NCBI GenBank assembly: GCA_001899145.1
Contig: MKVF01000018.1
Span: 496,001-560,000, forward strand
Direction: 5' to 3'
Length of the DNA: 64,000 nt
From: Flavobacteriia bacterium 40-80
GTDB taxonomy: Bacteria > Bacteroidota > Bacteroidia > Flavobacteriales_D > Crocinitomicaceae
The notes under the pieces are model-generated. The model had not been told where the DNA came from, did not search any database, and saw only the letters and a list, made by a program, of their open reading frames with translations. Positions 56,768 through 64,000 of this stretch are shown here, in pieces (within the stretch, counting starts at the first letter, position 1; the number at the start of each line of letters is the position of its first letter). A program made the position numbers and the translations under genes.

Positions 56768-56917
56768 CGCATTATAGCGATTGGGAATTCCGTGCAAACC
56801 GGAAACTGTATCTGCAGCTGTAAATCCTGTGAATGCCATTCAATAAGTCACTGTACGTCATTTGACAAGCGGGAAGGCGGATGGACGGGGATGAGTCAGA
56901 ATACCGGCTATGATGTG
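56768..56917 (+). promoter_or_regulatory. Cobalamin riboswitch (B12 aptamer)
   Basis: The class-typical blocks appear in order: GGGAATTCCGTGCAAACCGGAAACTG, then CAGCTGTAAATCC, GCCA...GTCACTG, GGGAAGGC and the B12-box-like GATGAGTCAGAATACCGGC. The closing helix P1 pairs CCGCATTATAGC-side bases 56768-56778 with GCTATGATGTG at 56907-56917 (two G-T wobbles). Downstream, to the ATG at 57037, about 119 bases hold a weak hairpin (GACTT/AAGTC) and no obvious terminator, so control may act on translation. Confident from sequence pattern. Covariance scoring was not possible. Confidence 0.88.
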
Positions 56918-57036
56918 TATTAGTGAAGACTTCAGATTAAAGTCGGGCTGTATGTTGCTTTTTTCATATCCGGAAAAAGTGTTCATGTTCTCTTATCTGA
57001 TTTCTTTAATGTTTAACTTTTTTAATTAATTAAAAC

Positions 57037-57999
57037 ATGAAGAAATTTTTATTTTCGGCCCTTGCGGCAATTCCATTCGTAATGAATGCACAAAATGTAG
57101 TGGATTTTGAAGACCTTAACCTGTCGGCAGAATCGTATTACAACGGTTCCGACGAAGCAGGAAGCTTTGCTTCCGGAGGCGTTTCTTTCAGCAATACTTA
57201 TGTGAATGATCCTTCTTATCCTTACTGGGCAGGCGGTTTTGCTTATTCCAACATGACAGATAACACCACTGCAGGATTTACGAATATGTACAGCGCTTAT
57301 CCGGCATCAGGAGCAGGAAGTTCCGCTAAATATGCAGTATTTACACCGGGATACAGTGGTGCTGAGCGCGTTGATTTCAACGGTACGGTAATAGTGAACA
57401 AGCTGAAGATCACCAATACGACTTACGCGTACTTATCAATGAAAGATGGAGACAGTTTTGCTAAAAAATTCGGTTCAGCGACAAATGCTGCCGGTGAAGC
57501 AGACGGAACGGACGGAAAAGACTTTTTCTATGTAACGGTTTATGCCCATGATGTAAATGATGAAAAAACAGATTCATTAGACATCTATCTGGCAGATTTC
57601 CGTTTTGAAGATGATAACGACGATTATATTCTGGGTTCATGGAAAGAGATAGCTGTTAACCTTGTAGCGGCAAAATTATCTTTTAAGCTGACTTCTTCTG
57701 ATATCGGGGAATACGGGATGAATACACCGGCTTATTTTGCGCTGGATGATATTGAATATGCAACGAACGTAGGAGTGAAAGGACTGGATAAAGTTCAGGT
57801 TTCTGTTTATCCTAATCCTGCTGAAAATCAATTGTTCGTAAATAACTATTCAGGAACTGCCGGCATTTACTCAATGACAGGTGCATTGGTAAAATCCGTT
57901 CAGCTGGACGGAACAACAGCTGTTGATATTACGGAGCTTACGACCGGAATTTATCAATTGGTTACGGAAACGGGAAGCGTAAAATTCAATAAGCGTTAA
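57037..57999 (+). CDS. DUF4465 surface protein, T9SS cargo, first gene of B12 operon
   Basis: 320 aa. Signal peptide (FLFSALAAIPFVMNAQ). DUF4465 body (VDFEDLNLSAESYYNGSDEAGSFASGGVSFSN, ending YFALDDIEYA) over residues 20-245, then a T9SS type A tail (VSVYPNPAENQLFVN, ending KFNKR). DUF4465 proteins are often found with TonB receptors and cobalamin riboswitches in this phylum. A corrinoid-capture role is inferred from this context only. The stop shares one base with the receptor gene. Confidence 0.85.
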   Translation: MKKFLFSALAAIPFVMNAQNVVDFEDLNLSAESYYNGSDEAGSFASGGVSFSNTYVNDPSYPYWAGGFAYSNMTDNTTAGFTNMYSAYPASGAGSSAKYAVFTPGYSGAERVDFNGTVIVNKLKITNTTYAYLSMKDGDSFAKKFGSATNAAGEADGTDGKDFFYVTVYAHDVNDEKTDSLDIYLADFRFEDDNDDYILGSWKEIAVNLVAAKLSFKLTSSDIGEYGMNTPAYFALDDIEYATNVGVKGLDKVQVSVYPNPAENQLFVNNYSGTAGIYSMTGALVKSVQLDGTTAVDITELTTGIYQLVTETGSVKFNKR

Positions 58000-59945
58000 T
58001 GTTTAAAAAAGGTGTCTTTTTGTTTTTTCTGATCTGGAGGAGCATCGCCTTCGGACAGGAGGAGCAATTAGACACCTTGACTATTTCCGTCAAAGGAAAA
58101 CCTTCCGGATTGACAACCATTTCTTCAAAAGAAATTTCTCTTTTTCAGCCCAATGACCTGGGTGAAATCCTTCAGAAGCTTCCCGGAATTACCGTAAAAA
58201 ACTACGGTGGAATAGGAGGAATGAAGACTGTTTCGGTTCGTGGTCTCGGAAGTGCTCATCAGCAGATCGTAATGGACGGCTTTATCGTTCCGAATACACA
58301 GACGGGACAAATTGATCTGGGAAACGTATATGCCTCTAATATTGAATTAGTACAGCTGATTTCCGGGGGATTTACAGATAAGCTGCTTCCCGTAAGCGCG
58401 CTGCTTGGCGCAAATGCTTTATGGATCGAACGATCAGAATCTGTGTTTCCGGCAAAAACGTATTCATTGAAGTCTAAAATTTCTTACGCTTCCTTCAATA
58501 CGTTTGAAACGTGGATTTCGAATAAGATCCGTCTTACATCTAAACACGCGCTGGCTTTAAGCGGAAGCTTCCGTTCTTCCGCCGGCAATTATCCGTATCG
58601 TTTTATGAATTACGCGCAGCATTACACCGGAAAAAGAGTTAATGCCGATGTGCTGGACGGTACCGGCAATGCGGTGTACCAGTTTGTGATTTCCAAAACG
58701 ATAAAACTATACGCTGATTACTCATTTTTCGCCAGCGATAAAGGACTTCCCGGTGCGGTAATCCTCTACCTGAATGCGGCACAGCAGCGTTTGAATACAC
58801 AGACGCACCAGGTGAATGCCGGGCTTGACCTCAGCTTTAAACGCTGGAAAGGACGTTTTTATACAACTTACAAAAATGAAAAGATAATATACCTGGATGA
58901 AGGCTATCTGAACACGCAGGGATTTATGCGGTCAGTCTATCACCAGCAGCAGCTGATCTCCGGCTGGGTGATGAATCAATCGCTTGGAAAATTTTTCCGG
59001 CAGGAACTGGGGATAGAATCTTTCCTGGCGAAGCTGACAGGAGATATTTCACAGGATGTACAGCCTCAGCGTATCCAGATCAAAGGCTTTTACGGTGTCG
59101 GGCCTGTTTTTCCCTGGGGAAGCTTCCGGGCGCAGGTGGCAGGACAAACCCTGAATGATTTTAATGGAACCGTTGCTCTGCACAAAACAAAAGGATTCTT
59201 CCAGCCGGGAGTTTATTTTGATACAAAAAAAGACTGGAAGATAATCGGTGATCTCCGGTTGTTTTATAAACGAAATGTTCGTGTGGCAGGCTTTAATGAA
59301 TTATATTACAACCAGGTAGGGAATAAAAACCTCCTTCCCGAAATCGCAGATCAGGTCCAGTTCTCCTTTTCAAAGGAGTACAGGAAAAATAAATACAGCC
59401 ACCAATACGGAGCAAACGCCTATTACAACCAGGAGCACAATAAAATAGTAGCGATACCTACAAAAAACCTGTTCGTGTGGATGATCCAGAATGTGGACGA
59501 GGTGCAGGTGCTGGGAACAGATCTTCAGTACCGTTACCTGCATTTCTGGAAAAACTGGAACCTCTCGGCTTCTGTTAACTATACGTTTCAGTCCGTTACA
59601 AACAGAACAGATAAAAATACCTCGTATTACGGCGATCAGATTGCCTATTTCCCGGAGCATATCGGAAACGCGGATCTTGCCGTGAACTGGAAAAATGCGG
59701 GATTATCCCTGAATATCTTCGCGGTTGGGAAACGTTATGCGCTGAACGAAAATATTCCGTCCAACGAGGTGGAAGGCTATATTACGGCAGATGTCCAGGC
59801 ATCATATAAATTTCAGTTTAAAGCTACGCACCACCTGACGGTACGTGCCATGTGTAAAAATATCGGTAACTTGACCTATGCTTACGTGAAGTATTACGTA
59901 ATGCCGGGTGCAAACTATTTAATTGTCCTGAATTATGAATTTTAG
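57999..59945 (+). CDS. btuB: TonB-dependent outer-membrane receptor, BtuB-like
   Basis: 648 aa. Signal peptide (GVFLFFLIWRSIAFGQ), TonB-box-like EQLDTLTISVKG, plug domain at about 35-130 (EILQKLPGITVKNYGGIGGMKTVSVRGLGSAHQQIVMDGF) and a 22-strand barrel ending in MPGANYLIVLNYEF. Short for a receptor (no carboxypeptidase-like N-terminal domain), as in B12 receptors. Placed under a cobalamin riboswitch and followed by a beta-propeller lipoprotein, so corrinoid uptake is the likely substrate. Confidence 0.87.
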   Translation: MFKKGVFLFFLIWRSIAFGQEEQLDTLTISVKGKPSGLTTISSKEISLFQPNDLGEILQKLPGITVKNYGGIGGMKTVSVRGLGSAHQQIVMDGFIVPNTQTGQIDLGNVYASNIELVQLISGGFTDKLLPVSALLGANALWIERSESVFPAKTYSLKSKISYASFNTFETWISNKIRLTSKHALALSGSFRSSAGNYPYRFMNYAQHYTGKRVNADVLDGTGNAVYQFVISKTIKLYADYSFFASDKGLPGAVILYLNAAQQRLNTQTHQVNAGLDLSFKRWKGRFYTTYKNEKIIYLDEGYLNTQGFMRSVYHQQQLISGWVMNQSLGKFFRQELGIESFLAKLTGDISQDVQPQRIQIKGFYGVGPVFPWGSFRAQVAGQTLNDFNGTVALHKTKGFFQPGVYFDTKKDWKIIGDLRLFYKRNVRVAGFNELYYNQVGNKNLLPEIADQVQFSFSKEYRKNKYSHQYGANAYYNQEHNKIVAIPTKNLFVWMIQNVDEVQVLGTDLQYRYLHFWKNWNLSASVNYTFQSVTNRTDKNTSYYGDQIAYFPEHIGNADLAVNWKNAGLSLNIFAVGKRYALNENIPSNEVEGYITADVQASYKFQFKATHHLTVRAMCKNIGNLTYAYVKYYVMPGANYLIVLNYEF

Positions 59946-60999
59946 AAAGTTGCTTGTTGTCTCTTCTTTTGTGCTGGCACTGCTCAGCTGTAAAAAGGAA
60001 ATACCTCCGGTGGAAGAAGATGGAAATAAGCTGAAAAACGGTTTTTTAGTCCTGAATGAAGGGTTGTTCCAGCTGAACAATTCCAATATGTCATGGGTGG
60101 ACCTGGCGACAGGCTCCGTCAACTACCAGATCTTTGAGGAACGTACCGGCAGGCAGCTGGGCGATACCGGGAACGATATGCTGATCTATGGAGGAAAGCT
60201 GTACGTAGTGACGAGTGTTTCTTCCACGCTTGAAATTCTGGATGCAAAAACATTAAAGTCGATTAAGCAGCTTTCAGTTGTTGAAAATAACACAGCACAA
60301 CAGCCTCAGAACATTACCGCTCTGAACGGGGAAATTTATTTTTCAACCTTTGGAGGAAAAGTGTGGTGTGTGGATACGGCAACGCTGGAAGTAAAAAGTA
60401 AAATCCAGGTAGGGTCGAATCCTGACAAGATCACGAATGATGGACAGTACATTTATGTATCTAATTCCGGCGGATTAAATTATCCTGATTATGATTCTAC
60501 TGTTTCTGTTATCCATCCTGTTACAAAAACAGAAATAAAAAAAGTAACTGTTGCGGCAAATCCGGGAGAAATCGTTGTCGGTCCGGATCAGAATATTTAC
60601 GTGATCACCCGCGGTAACTATGCAGAAGTTCCTGCGGCTTTACACCGGATTAATAAACAGACGCTGGAAAAAGACACGACGTATGCTGTGAAAGCTTTAT
60701 ACCTGATTAATTTCAGTAACACGGAGCTGGTTGTTGCGTATTATAATTCTTCCGGTAATGTAGAAGTAGCAAAGTTTAATGTTTCTCAGCAGCAGTTGAA
60801 AACACCGAATTTTATTGATTTAAACGGCATCACTACTTTTTATGGAATTCAGTATTCTTCAGCTAAAAATCAATTTTATGTGAAAGATGCAAATTCCTAT
60901 ACAAATTCTGGGACTTTACGTGTTTACAATAGTTCAGGAACATTTTTAACATCCTATTCTGTAGGATTGAATCCCAATAAAGTTATTTATTATGAATAA
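59935..60999 (+). CDS. btuG: Beta-propeller surface lipoprotein, BtuG-like (DUF5074/YncE type)
   Basis: 354 aa. Lipobox at LALLSC (Cys19). The rest is a repeating propeller blade pattern: GFLVLNEGLFQLNNSNMSWVDLATGSV, MLIYGGKLYVVTSVSSTLEILDAKTL, YVSNSGGLNYPDYDSTVSVIHPVT and NPGEIVVGPDQNIYVITR. Bacteroides BtuG proteins of this type sit on the cell surface and hand cobalamin to BtuB. The ATG overlaps the receptor gene by 11 bases, a strong sign of shared function. Direct B12 binding is inferred. Confidence 0.8.
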   Translation: MNFRKLLVVSSFVLALLSCKKEIPPVEEDGNKLKNGFLVLNEGLFQLNNSNMSWVDLATGSVNYQIFEERTGRQLGDTGNDMLIYGGKLYVVTSVSSTLEILDAKTLKSIKQLSVVENNTAQQPQNITALNGEIYFSTFGGKVWCVDTATLEVKSKIQVGSNPDKITNDGQYIYVSNSGGLNYPDYDSTVSVIHPVTKTEIKKVTVAANPGEIVVGPDQNIYVITRGNYAEVPAALHRINKQTLEKDTTYAVKALYLINFSNTELVVAYYNSSGNVEVAKFNVSQQQLKTPNFIDLNGITTFYGIQYSSAKNQFYVKDANSYTNSGTLRVYNSSGTFLTSYSVGLNPNKVIYYE

Positions 61000-61993
61000 G
61001 ATCAGGCTATTTCTTTTAAGCATTCTTTCAGTGCCTTTTGGTTTTTCCCAAAGCTATGCACCGCCGGCAGATCAGCCCGGAACAACAGCTATTCATATGG
61101 ATAGTTCTGTCTTCGTAGCATGGGCAACAGGTTTGACTGTGGAGCGCGGCTACTTAAACAGCACAGACACGAGTGTGCAATATCAGGGGAGCAACAGAGC
61201 CAGTTTTGGTGTAGATACAATGGTGCTTGGAAAACCGAAGGGAATGACCACTATGGCTGTCAGTCTGGGAGACGGAGGTACGGCAATTCTGACATTTGAT
61301 GTGCTCATTAAAGACGAACCGGGATGGGATTTTGCGGTATTTGAAAATTCATTTTCAGATGATTTTCTTGAGCTGGCATTTGTGGAGGCGAGTTCTGACG
61401 GGATCCATTATTTCCGTTTTCCGGCGCATACGGAAGTGCCGTTTGATGTGCAGATAAATGGCTTCGGATCAATGGACTGCCGTTATATTAATAACTTTGC
61501 GGGAAAATACAGGCTGAATTACGGAACTCCGTTTGATTTAAGCGAGTTGCCGGATGATGCTTTATTGGATAAAAATGCGGTCAGGTATATAAAATTGATT
61601 GATGTTGTCGGAACAATAAATCCGGAATATGCTTCATCTGATGCTTTTGGAAATATTGTCAACGACCCTTTTCCGACACCGTTCAATTCCGGCGGTTTCG
61701 ATCTGACAGGCGTTGGAGTGATTCATGCTGTTCCCGACCCTGAATTAGCAGTAATAACGACCGATGAAGAAATGAAGCTGACGGTTTATCCGACTGTTGT
61801 TTCTGACTTTGTAACGATCAAAGCGGACAGAGAATTTTCCTATACGGTTTATTCTGCTGAAGGGAAGTTTATCGCCGGAGGAGAAGGACAGTCCGGGGAA
61901 AATAAGCTGGAACAAATTCCGTTTCAGGCAGGAGTCTATTTGCTGAAAATATACTCCGGAAGAAATGCAAAGACTTTCAGGCTGGTAAAATAA
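60992..61993 (+). CDS. Secreted surface protein with T9SS tail, fourth gene of B12 operon
   Basis: 333 aa. Signal peptide (LFLLSILSVPFGFSQ). The body contains VSLGDGGTAILTFDVLIKDEPGWDFAVFENSF, FLELAFVEASSDGIHYFRFP and NAVRYIKLIDVVG, a beta-sandwich pattern shared by secreted PEP-CTERM and T9SS cargo. The T9SS tail is KLTVYPTVVSDFVTIKA, ending TFRLVK, with PT in place of PNP. It overlaps the propeller gene by eight bases. Probably cell-surface and related to corrinoid uptake by context. Confidence 0.8.
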   Translation: MNKIRLFLLSILSVPFGFSQSYAPPADQPGTTAIHMDSSVFVAWATGLTVERGYLNSTDTSVQYQGSNRASFGVDTMVLGKPKGMTTMAVSLGDGGTAILTFDVLIKDEPGWDFAVFENSFSDDFLELAFVEASSDGIHYFRFPAHTEVPFDVQINGFGSMDCRYINNFAGKYRLNYGTPFDLSELPDDALLDKNAVRYIKLIDVVGTINPEYASSDAFGNIVNDPFPTPFNSGGFDLTGVGVIHAVPDPELAVITTDEEMKLTVYPTVVSDFVTIKADREFSYTVYSAEGKFIAGGEGQSGENKLEQIPFQAGVYLLKIYSGRNAKTFRLVK

Positions 61994-62013
61994 TTTGTTG
62001 CAATATAAAAAAG

Positions 62014-62568
62014 TTACCAGTTCATTCCGGTCCATTTCCACAAGCCGTGTTCTCGTATAAGGATCATTTTTTTACCATGTTGCGGCTGAATCCGGAACAT
62101 ATTTTCCATCGGAAACTCCATGATCAGCTGTAGAAATACACGAATAACTCCCGAGTGGGTAATGATCAGTACTTTATCACCGGAGTGTTTCTGTTCTATT
62201 TCCGTAAGAAAATCCCGTATGCGTCTCTGCATAACCAGAAGGTTTTCCCCGTTGGGCGGTGTTACGTGAATAAAATCAGTGTACCATGGTTGAATCTGTT
62301 CCGTTGGAATTGCATCCCATTGCTGTAGTTCCCAGTCGCCGAAGCTCATCTCTATCAGGCGGTTTTCCACGGTATAATCCAGCTGAAAATGATCAGCAAG
62401 CTGTGTACAGCGTTTCAAGGGACTTGAATAAACAGCAGAATAGTCTTTTTCCAATTGTATGGAACTTAGGTCATCGGGCCATTCCGGGCGTAACTCTACG
62501 TCCGATTGTCCGAAGCAGAAGGCATCGGAAACAGCTACTTTTGTGTGGCGGATTAAATGAAGCTCCAT
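62014..62568 (-). CDS. cobC: Histidine phosphatase, CobC-like (alpha-ribazole phosphatase)
   Basis: 184 aa from ATG 62568. The longer frame back to 62721 lies inside cobS and adds no domain. Begins MELHLIRHTKVAVSDAFCFGQSDVEL with the RHT catalytic histidine, then VYSSPLKRCTQLADHF, LIEMSFGDWE and VLIITHSGVIRVFLQ (second histidine). Removes the 5'-phosphate of alpha-ribazole or cobalamin-phosphate. The ATG overlaps the cobS stop by 16 bases. Confidence 0.88.
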   Translation of the reverse strand: MELHLIRHTKVAVSDAFCFGQSDVELRPEWPDDLSSIQLEKDYSAVYSSPLKRCTQLADHFQLDYTVENRLIEMSFGDWELQQWDAIPTEQIQPWYTDFIHVTPPNGENLLVMQRRIRDFLTEIEQKHSGDKVLIITHSGVIRVFLQLIMEFPMENMFRIQPQHGKKMILIREHGLWKWTGMNW

Positions 62569-63353
62569 ACGATTAGTATTCCCAGATAAATAGTAAGCTC
62601 TGAAACCTGTTGAATGGCTCCCAGACAATCGCCTGTGTACCCGCCGATATGTTTCTTGAAGTAAGCGGCCAATCCCATTTTTGCAGCGTAGGCAAGTGGC
62701 AGCACGAGTAAAAATTTCCATGCAGGAAAAAACAGAAACGGAATTAAAACAGCTGTTCCACCCATTATCAGTGCAAAAACAGAAAGCGCTTTATCTGCTA
62801 CCGGTTTTGCTTTACTGTCTGCCGTATCACGTACATATTGATGGGTATAGACGGTTGTCACCGCCATAAAACGGCTTGCTGTATTAGCAAGTATCATGGC
62901 GAATAGCACCAGATATATATTATGATCAGCAATCTGAACCAAAACGACAAATTTTAACAGTAATAAAAGGGAGATACCGACCGTTCCGTAGGCTCCGATC
63001 CGGCTGTCTTTCATAATGGAAAGAATTTTTTCCTTTCCGTAACCGCCGCCAAAAGCATCACAGACATCTGTAAAGCCGTCTTCGTGAAAAGCTCCCGTGA
63101 GCAGTACTCCTGCAATGATTGCGAAAATAACAGCGATAGGATTCCCGAATACAAATTGAAAAAGGAAAAACGTAAGCGCATAGATACCTCCGACAATCAG
63201 TCCTGTCCACGAATAGTATTTTTGTGAACGATTCATGATTTCGGAAGAATAAGGGAGCTGAAATGGAATTGGAATGCGCGTAAAGAACATCAGTGCCGTA
63301 CAGAAATAAATAAGTTCCTTTTTTAAATATCCGATCATAATATCATTCTTCAT
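62553..63353 (-). CDS. cobS: Adenosylcobinamide-GDP ribazoletransferase (cobalamin synthase)
   Basis: 266 aa polytopic membrane protein. Family motifs: LMFFTRIPIP near residue 20, TGAFHEDGFTDVCDAFGGGYGKEKILSIMKDSRIGAYG (acidic metal site DGFTD, about 92) and later TRFM-like NTASRFMAVT. It joins alpha-ribazole(-phosphate) to adenosylcobinamide-GDP at the inner membrane. ATG 63353 overlaps the cobT stop by 11 bases. Order cobT-cobS-cobC on the minus strand. Confidence 0.92.
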   Translation of the reverse strand: MKNDIMIGYLKKELIYFCTALMFFTRIPIPFQLPYSSEIMNRSQKYYSWTGLIVGGIYALTFFLFQFVFGNPIAVIFAIIAGVLLTGAFHEDGFTDVCDAFGGGYGKEKILSIMKDSRIGAYGTVGISLLLLLKFVVLVQIADHNIYLVLFAMILANTASRFMAVTTVYTHQYVRDTADSKAKPVADKALSVFALIMGGTAVLIPFLFFPAWKFLLVLPLAYAAKMGLAAYFKKHIGGYTGDCLGAIQQVSELTIYLGILIVWSFI

Positions 63354-64000
63354 TACTCACTTTAGCTTCTTCAAAGCTAGCCATTTCATTCAGGAAATTG
63401 ACGGCACTCTGTATCAGCGGGTAGGCCAGTGCACATCCGGTTCCTTCCCCTAATCGAAGCTGTAAATCAAGGATTGCTTTCTGATCGAAGAGCCGGAGCA
63501 TTTTTTCATGTGCGTGCTCGTCCGAAGTATGACAGAAAATGCAATTGTCAAGAATGTTTCTGTTGAGCTCCGCTGCAATCGCAACTGCTGAAGTTGCGAT
63601 GAAACCATCCACCAGAATAATCATACCATTTCTGTAAGCTTCCTGAACCGCACCCGTCATTTGTGCTATTTCCAGGCCGCCAAATGTCCGGAGAATATCC
63701 ATTGGTTCATAGACAGCAGGATGGCGTTGTTGTACGTTGCTGAGAATGGATATTTTTCTTTGCAGCTGCTCTTCCGTTACTCCTGTTCCTTTTCCTGCGC
63801 ATTCAGAAACAGGCAGCTGATGTATTGCGGAAAAAATCAAAGATGCGGAGGAGGTGTTACCGATGCCCATTTCACCAAAACCGATGATATTGCAGCCTTT
63901 TTGAAAAACATCCCGGACAATTTCAGCTCCTTTTTCTAATGAAAAGGTCAGCTCTTCTGCTGACATGGCTTTTTCATGCACTATATTTCTGCTGCTGTTT
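63343..64000 (-). CDS. cobT: Nicotinate-nucleotide:dimethylbenzimidazole phosphoribosyltransferase, C-terminal part
   Basis: About 218 residues of the C-terminal part are visible; the frame is open to the window edge at base 64000, so roughly the first 130 residues lie outside. Contains NIVHEKAMSAEEL, GCNIIGFGEMGIGNTSSASLIFSAI and GKGTGVTEE, then GGLEIAQMTGAVQEAYRNGMIILVDGFIATSAVAIA and RLGEGTGCALAYPLIQSAVNFLNEMASF (catalytic glutamate in RLGEGTG). It activates the lower base for the cobamide nucleotide loop. A promoter or second riboswitch would lie outside. Confidence 0.92.
   Translation of the reverse strand, partial: NSSRNIVHEKAMSAEELTFSLEKGAEIVRDVFQKGCNIIGFGEMGIGNTSSASLIFSAIHQLPVSECAGKGTGVTEEQLQRKISILSNVQQRHPAVYEPMDILRTFGGLEIAQMTGAVQEAYRNGMIILVDGFIATSAVAIAAELNRNILDNCIFCHTSDEHAHEKMLRLFDQKAILDLQLRLGEGTGCALAYPLIQSAVNFLNEMASFEEAKVSNEE

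Noticed and set aside
56918-57036. Intrinsic terminator as riboswitch expression platform
   Set aside because: Only a weak five-pair hairpin without a following T-run was found; translational control is more likely.
60413-60422. tRNA-like GGTCGAATCC
   Set aside because: Lies inside the propeller lipoprotein gene with no cloverleaf around it.
62569-62721. Longer N-terminus for the CobC-like phosphatase
   Set aside because: The extra 51 residues are read out of frame from within cobS and precede the conserved family start MELHLIRHT.

Overview
The window looks like chromosome of a Bacteroidota bacterium, probably Flavobacteriales (a Crocinitomicaceae/Fluviicola-like genome would fit, but I cannot confirm a genus). 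The reasons are: at least seven predicted secreted proteins ending in a type IX secretion (T9SS) type A sorting domain (PNP motif plus a short beta-rich tail), repeated TAnnTTTG promoter elements, a long (315 aa) NusB, DUF2723, SIMPL, DUF5522 and GIN-domain proteins, and a TonB-receptor/beta-propeller B12 uptake operon behind a cobalamin riboswitch. No rRNA, tRNA, CRISPR array, transposase or prophage gene was seen.

Layout. 1-5626 (minus): a tight operon of a purple-acid-phosphatase-like enzyme, two glycine-rich T9SS proteins and a PhoD-type alkaline phosphatase cut by the window edge. 5853-9495: a di-haem cytochrome c peroxidase whose 3' end has been duplicated with a small, apparently frameshifted lipoprotein gene as a perfect 905-bp tandem repeat (two units plus a 132-bp partial). 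9646-14370: a giant DUF2723 membrane protein and a polysaccharide deacetylase. 14437-18266: an ankyrin protein, an ECF sigma factor paired with a membrane GIN-domain protein, and a predicted outer-membrane protein. 18282-29079: mostly housekeeping (ABC exporter, leucine dehydrogenase, NusB, YajC, PLP desulfhydrase, acyltransferase, a BtuF-like protein coupled to cystathionine beta-synthase). 29347-37697: topoisomerase IV B and A subunits, SIMPL protein, a DsbA/FrnE-type oxidoreductase and small unknowns, with heptamer and degenerate repeats between genes. 37779-44838: a lipoprotein, an overlapping recQ/barrel/unknown/VWA operon and ilvE.

45254-56028 is the most accessory-like part: one surface protein with a coiled-coil tail, a T9SS DUF5060/clan-GH-A-like glycosidase, a 5'-truncated second copy of that glycosidase, and six small predicted beta-barrel proteins in tandem, several of them recent paralogues sharing an identical 83-bp block. 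By eye the DNA becomes AT-rich partway through the first glycosidase gene and stays so through the barrel genes. A small heat shock protein gene follows, preceded by two inverted copies of a GnCAAAATGAC-type element.

56757-64000 is a vitamin B12 module. A TACATTTG promoter element sits immediately before a cobalamin riboswitch whose P1 helix can be drawn (56768-56778 with 56907-56917). The riboswitch leads into a four-gene overlapping operon: T9SS DUF4465 protein, TonB-dependent receptor (BtuB-like), BtuG-like beta-propeller lipoprotein and a second T9SS surface protein. Convergent to it are cobT (partial), cobS and a cobC-like phosphatase, which finish the nucleotide loop of cobamides. Together they suggest an organism that scavenges corrinoids at the surface and completes or remodels them inside. 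The two T9SS-exported proteins of this operon are the best candidates for undescribed B12-handling functions in the window.
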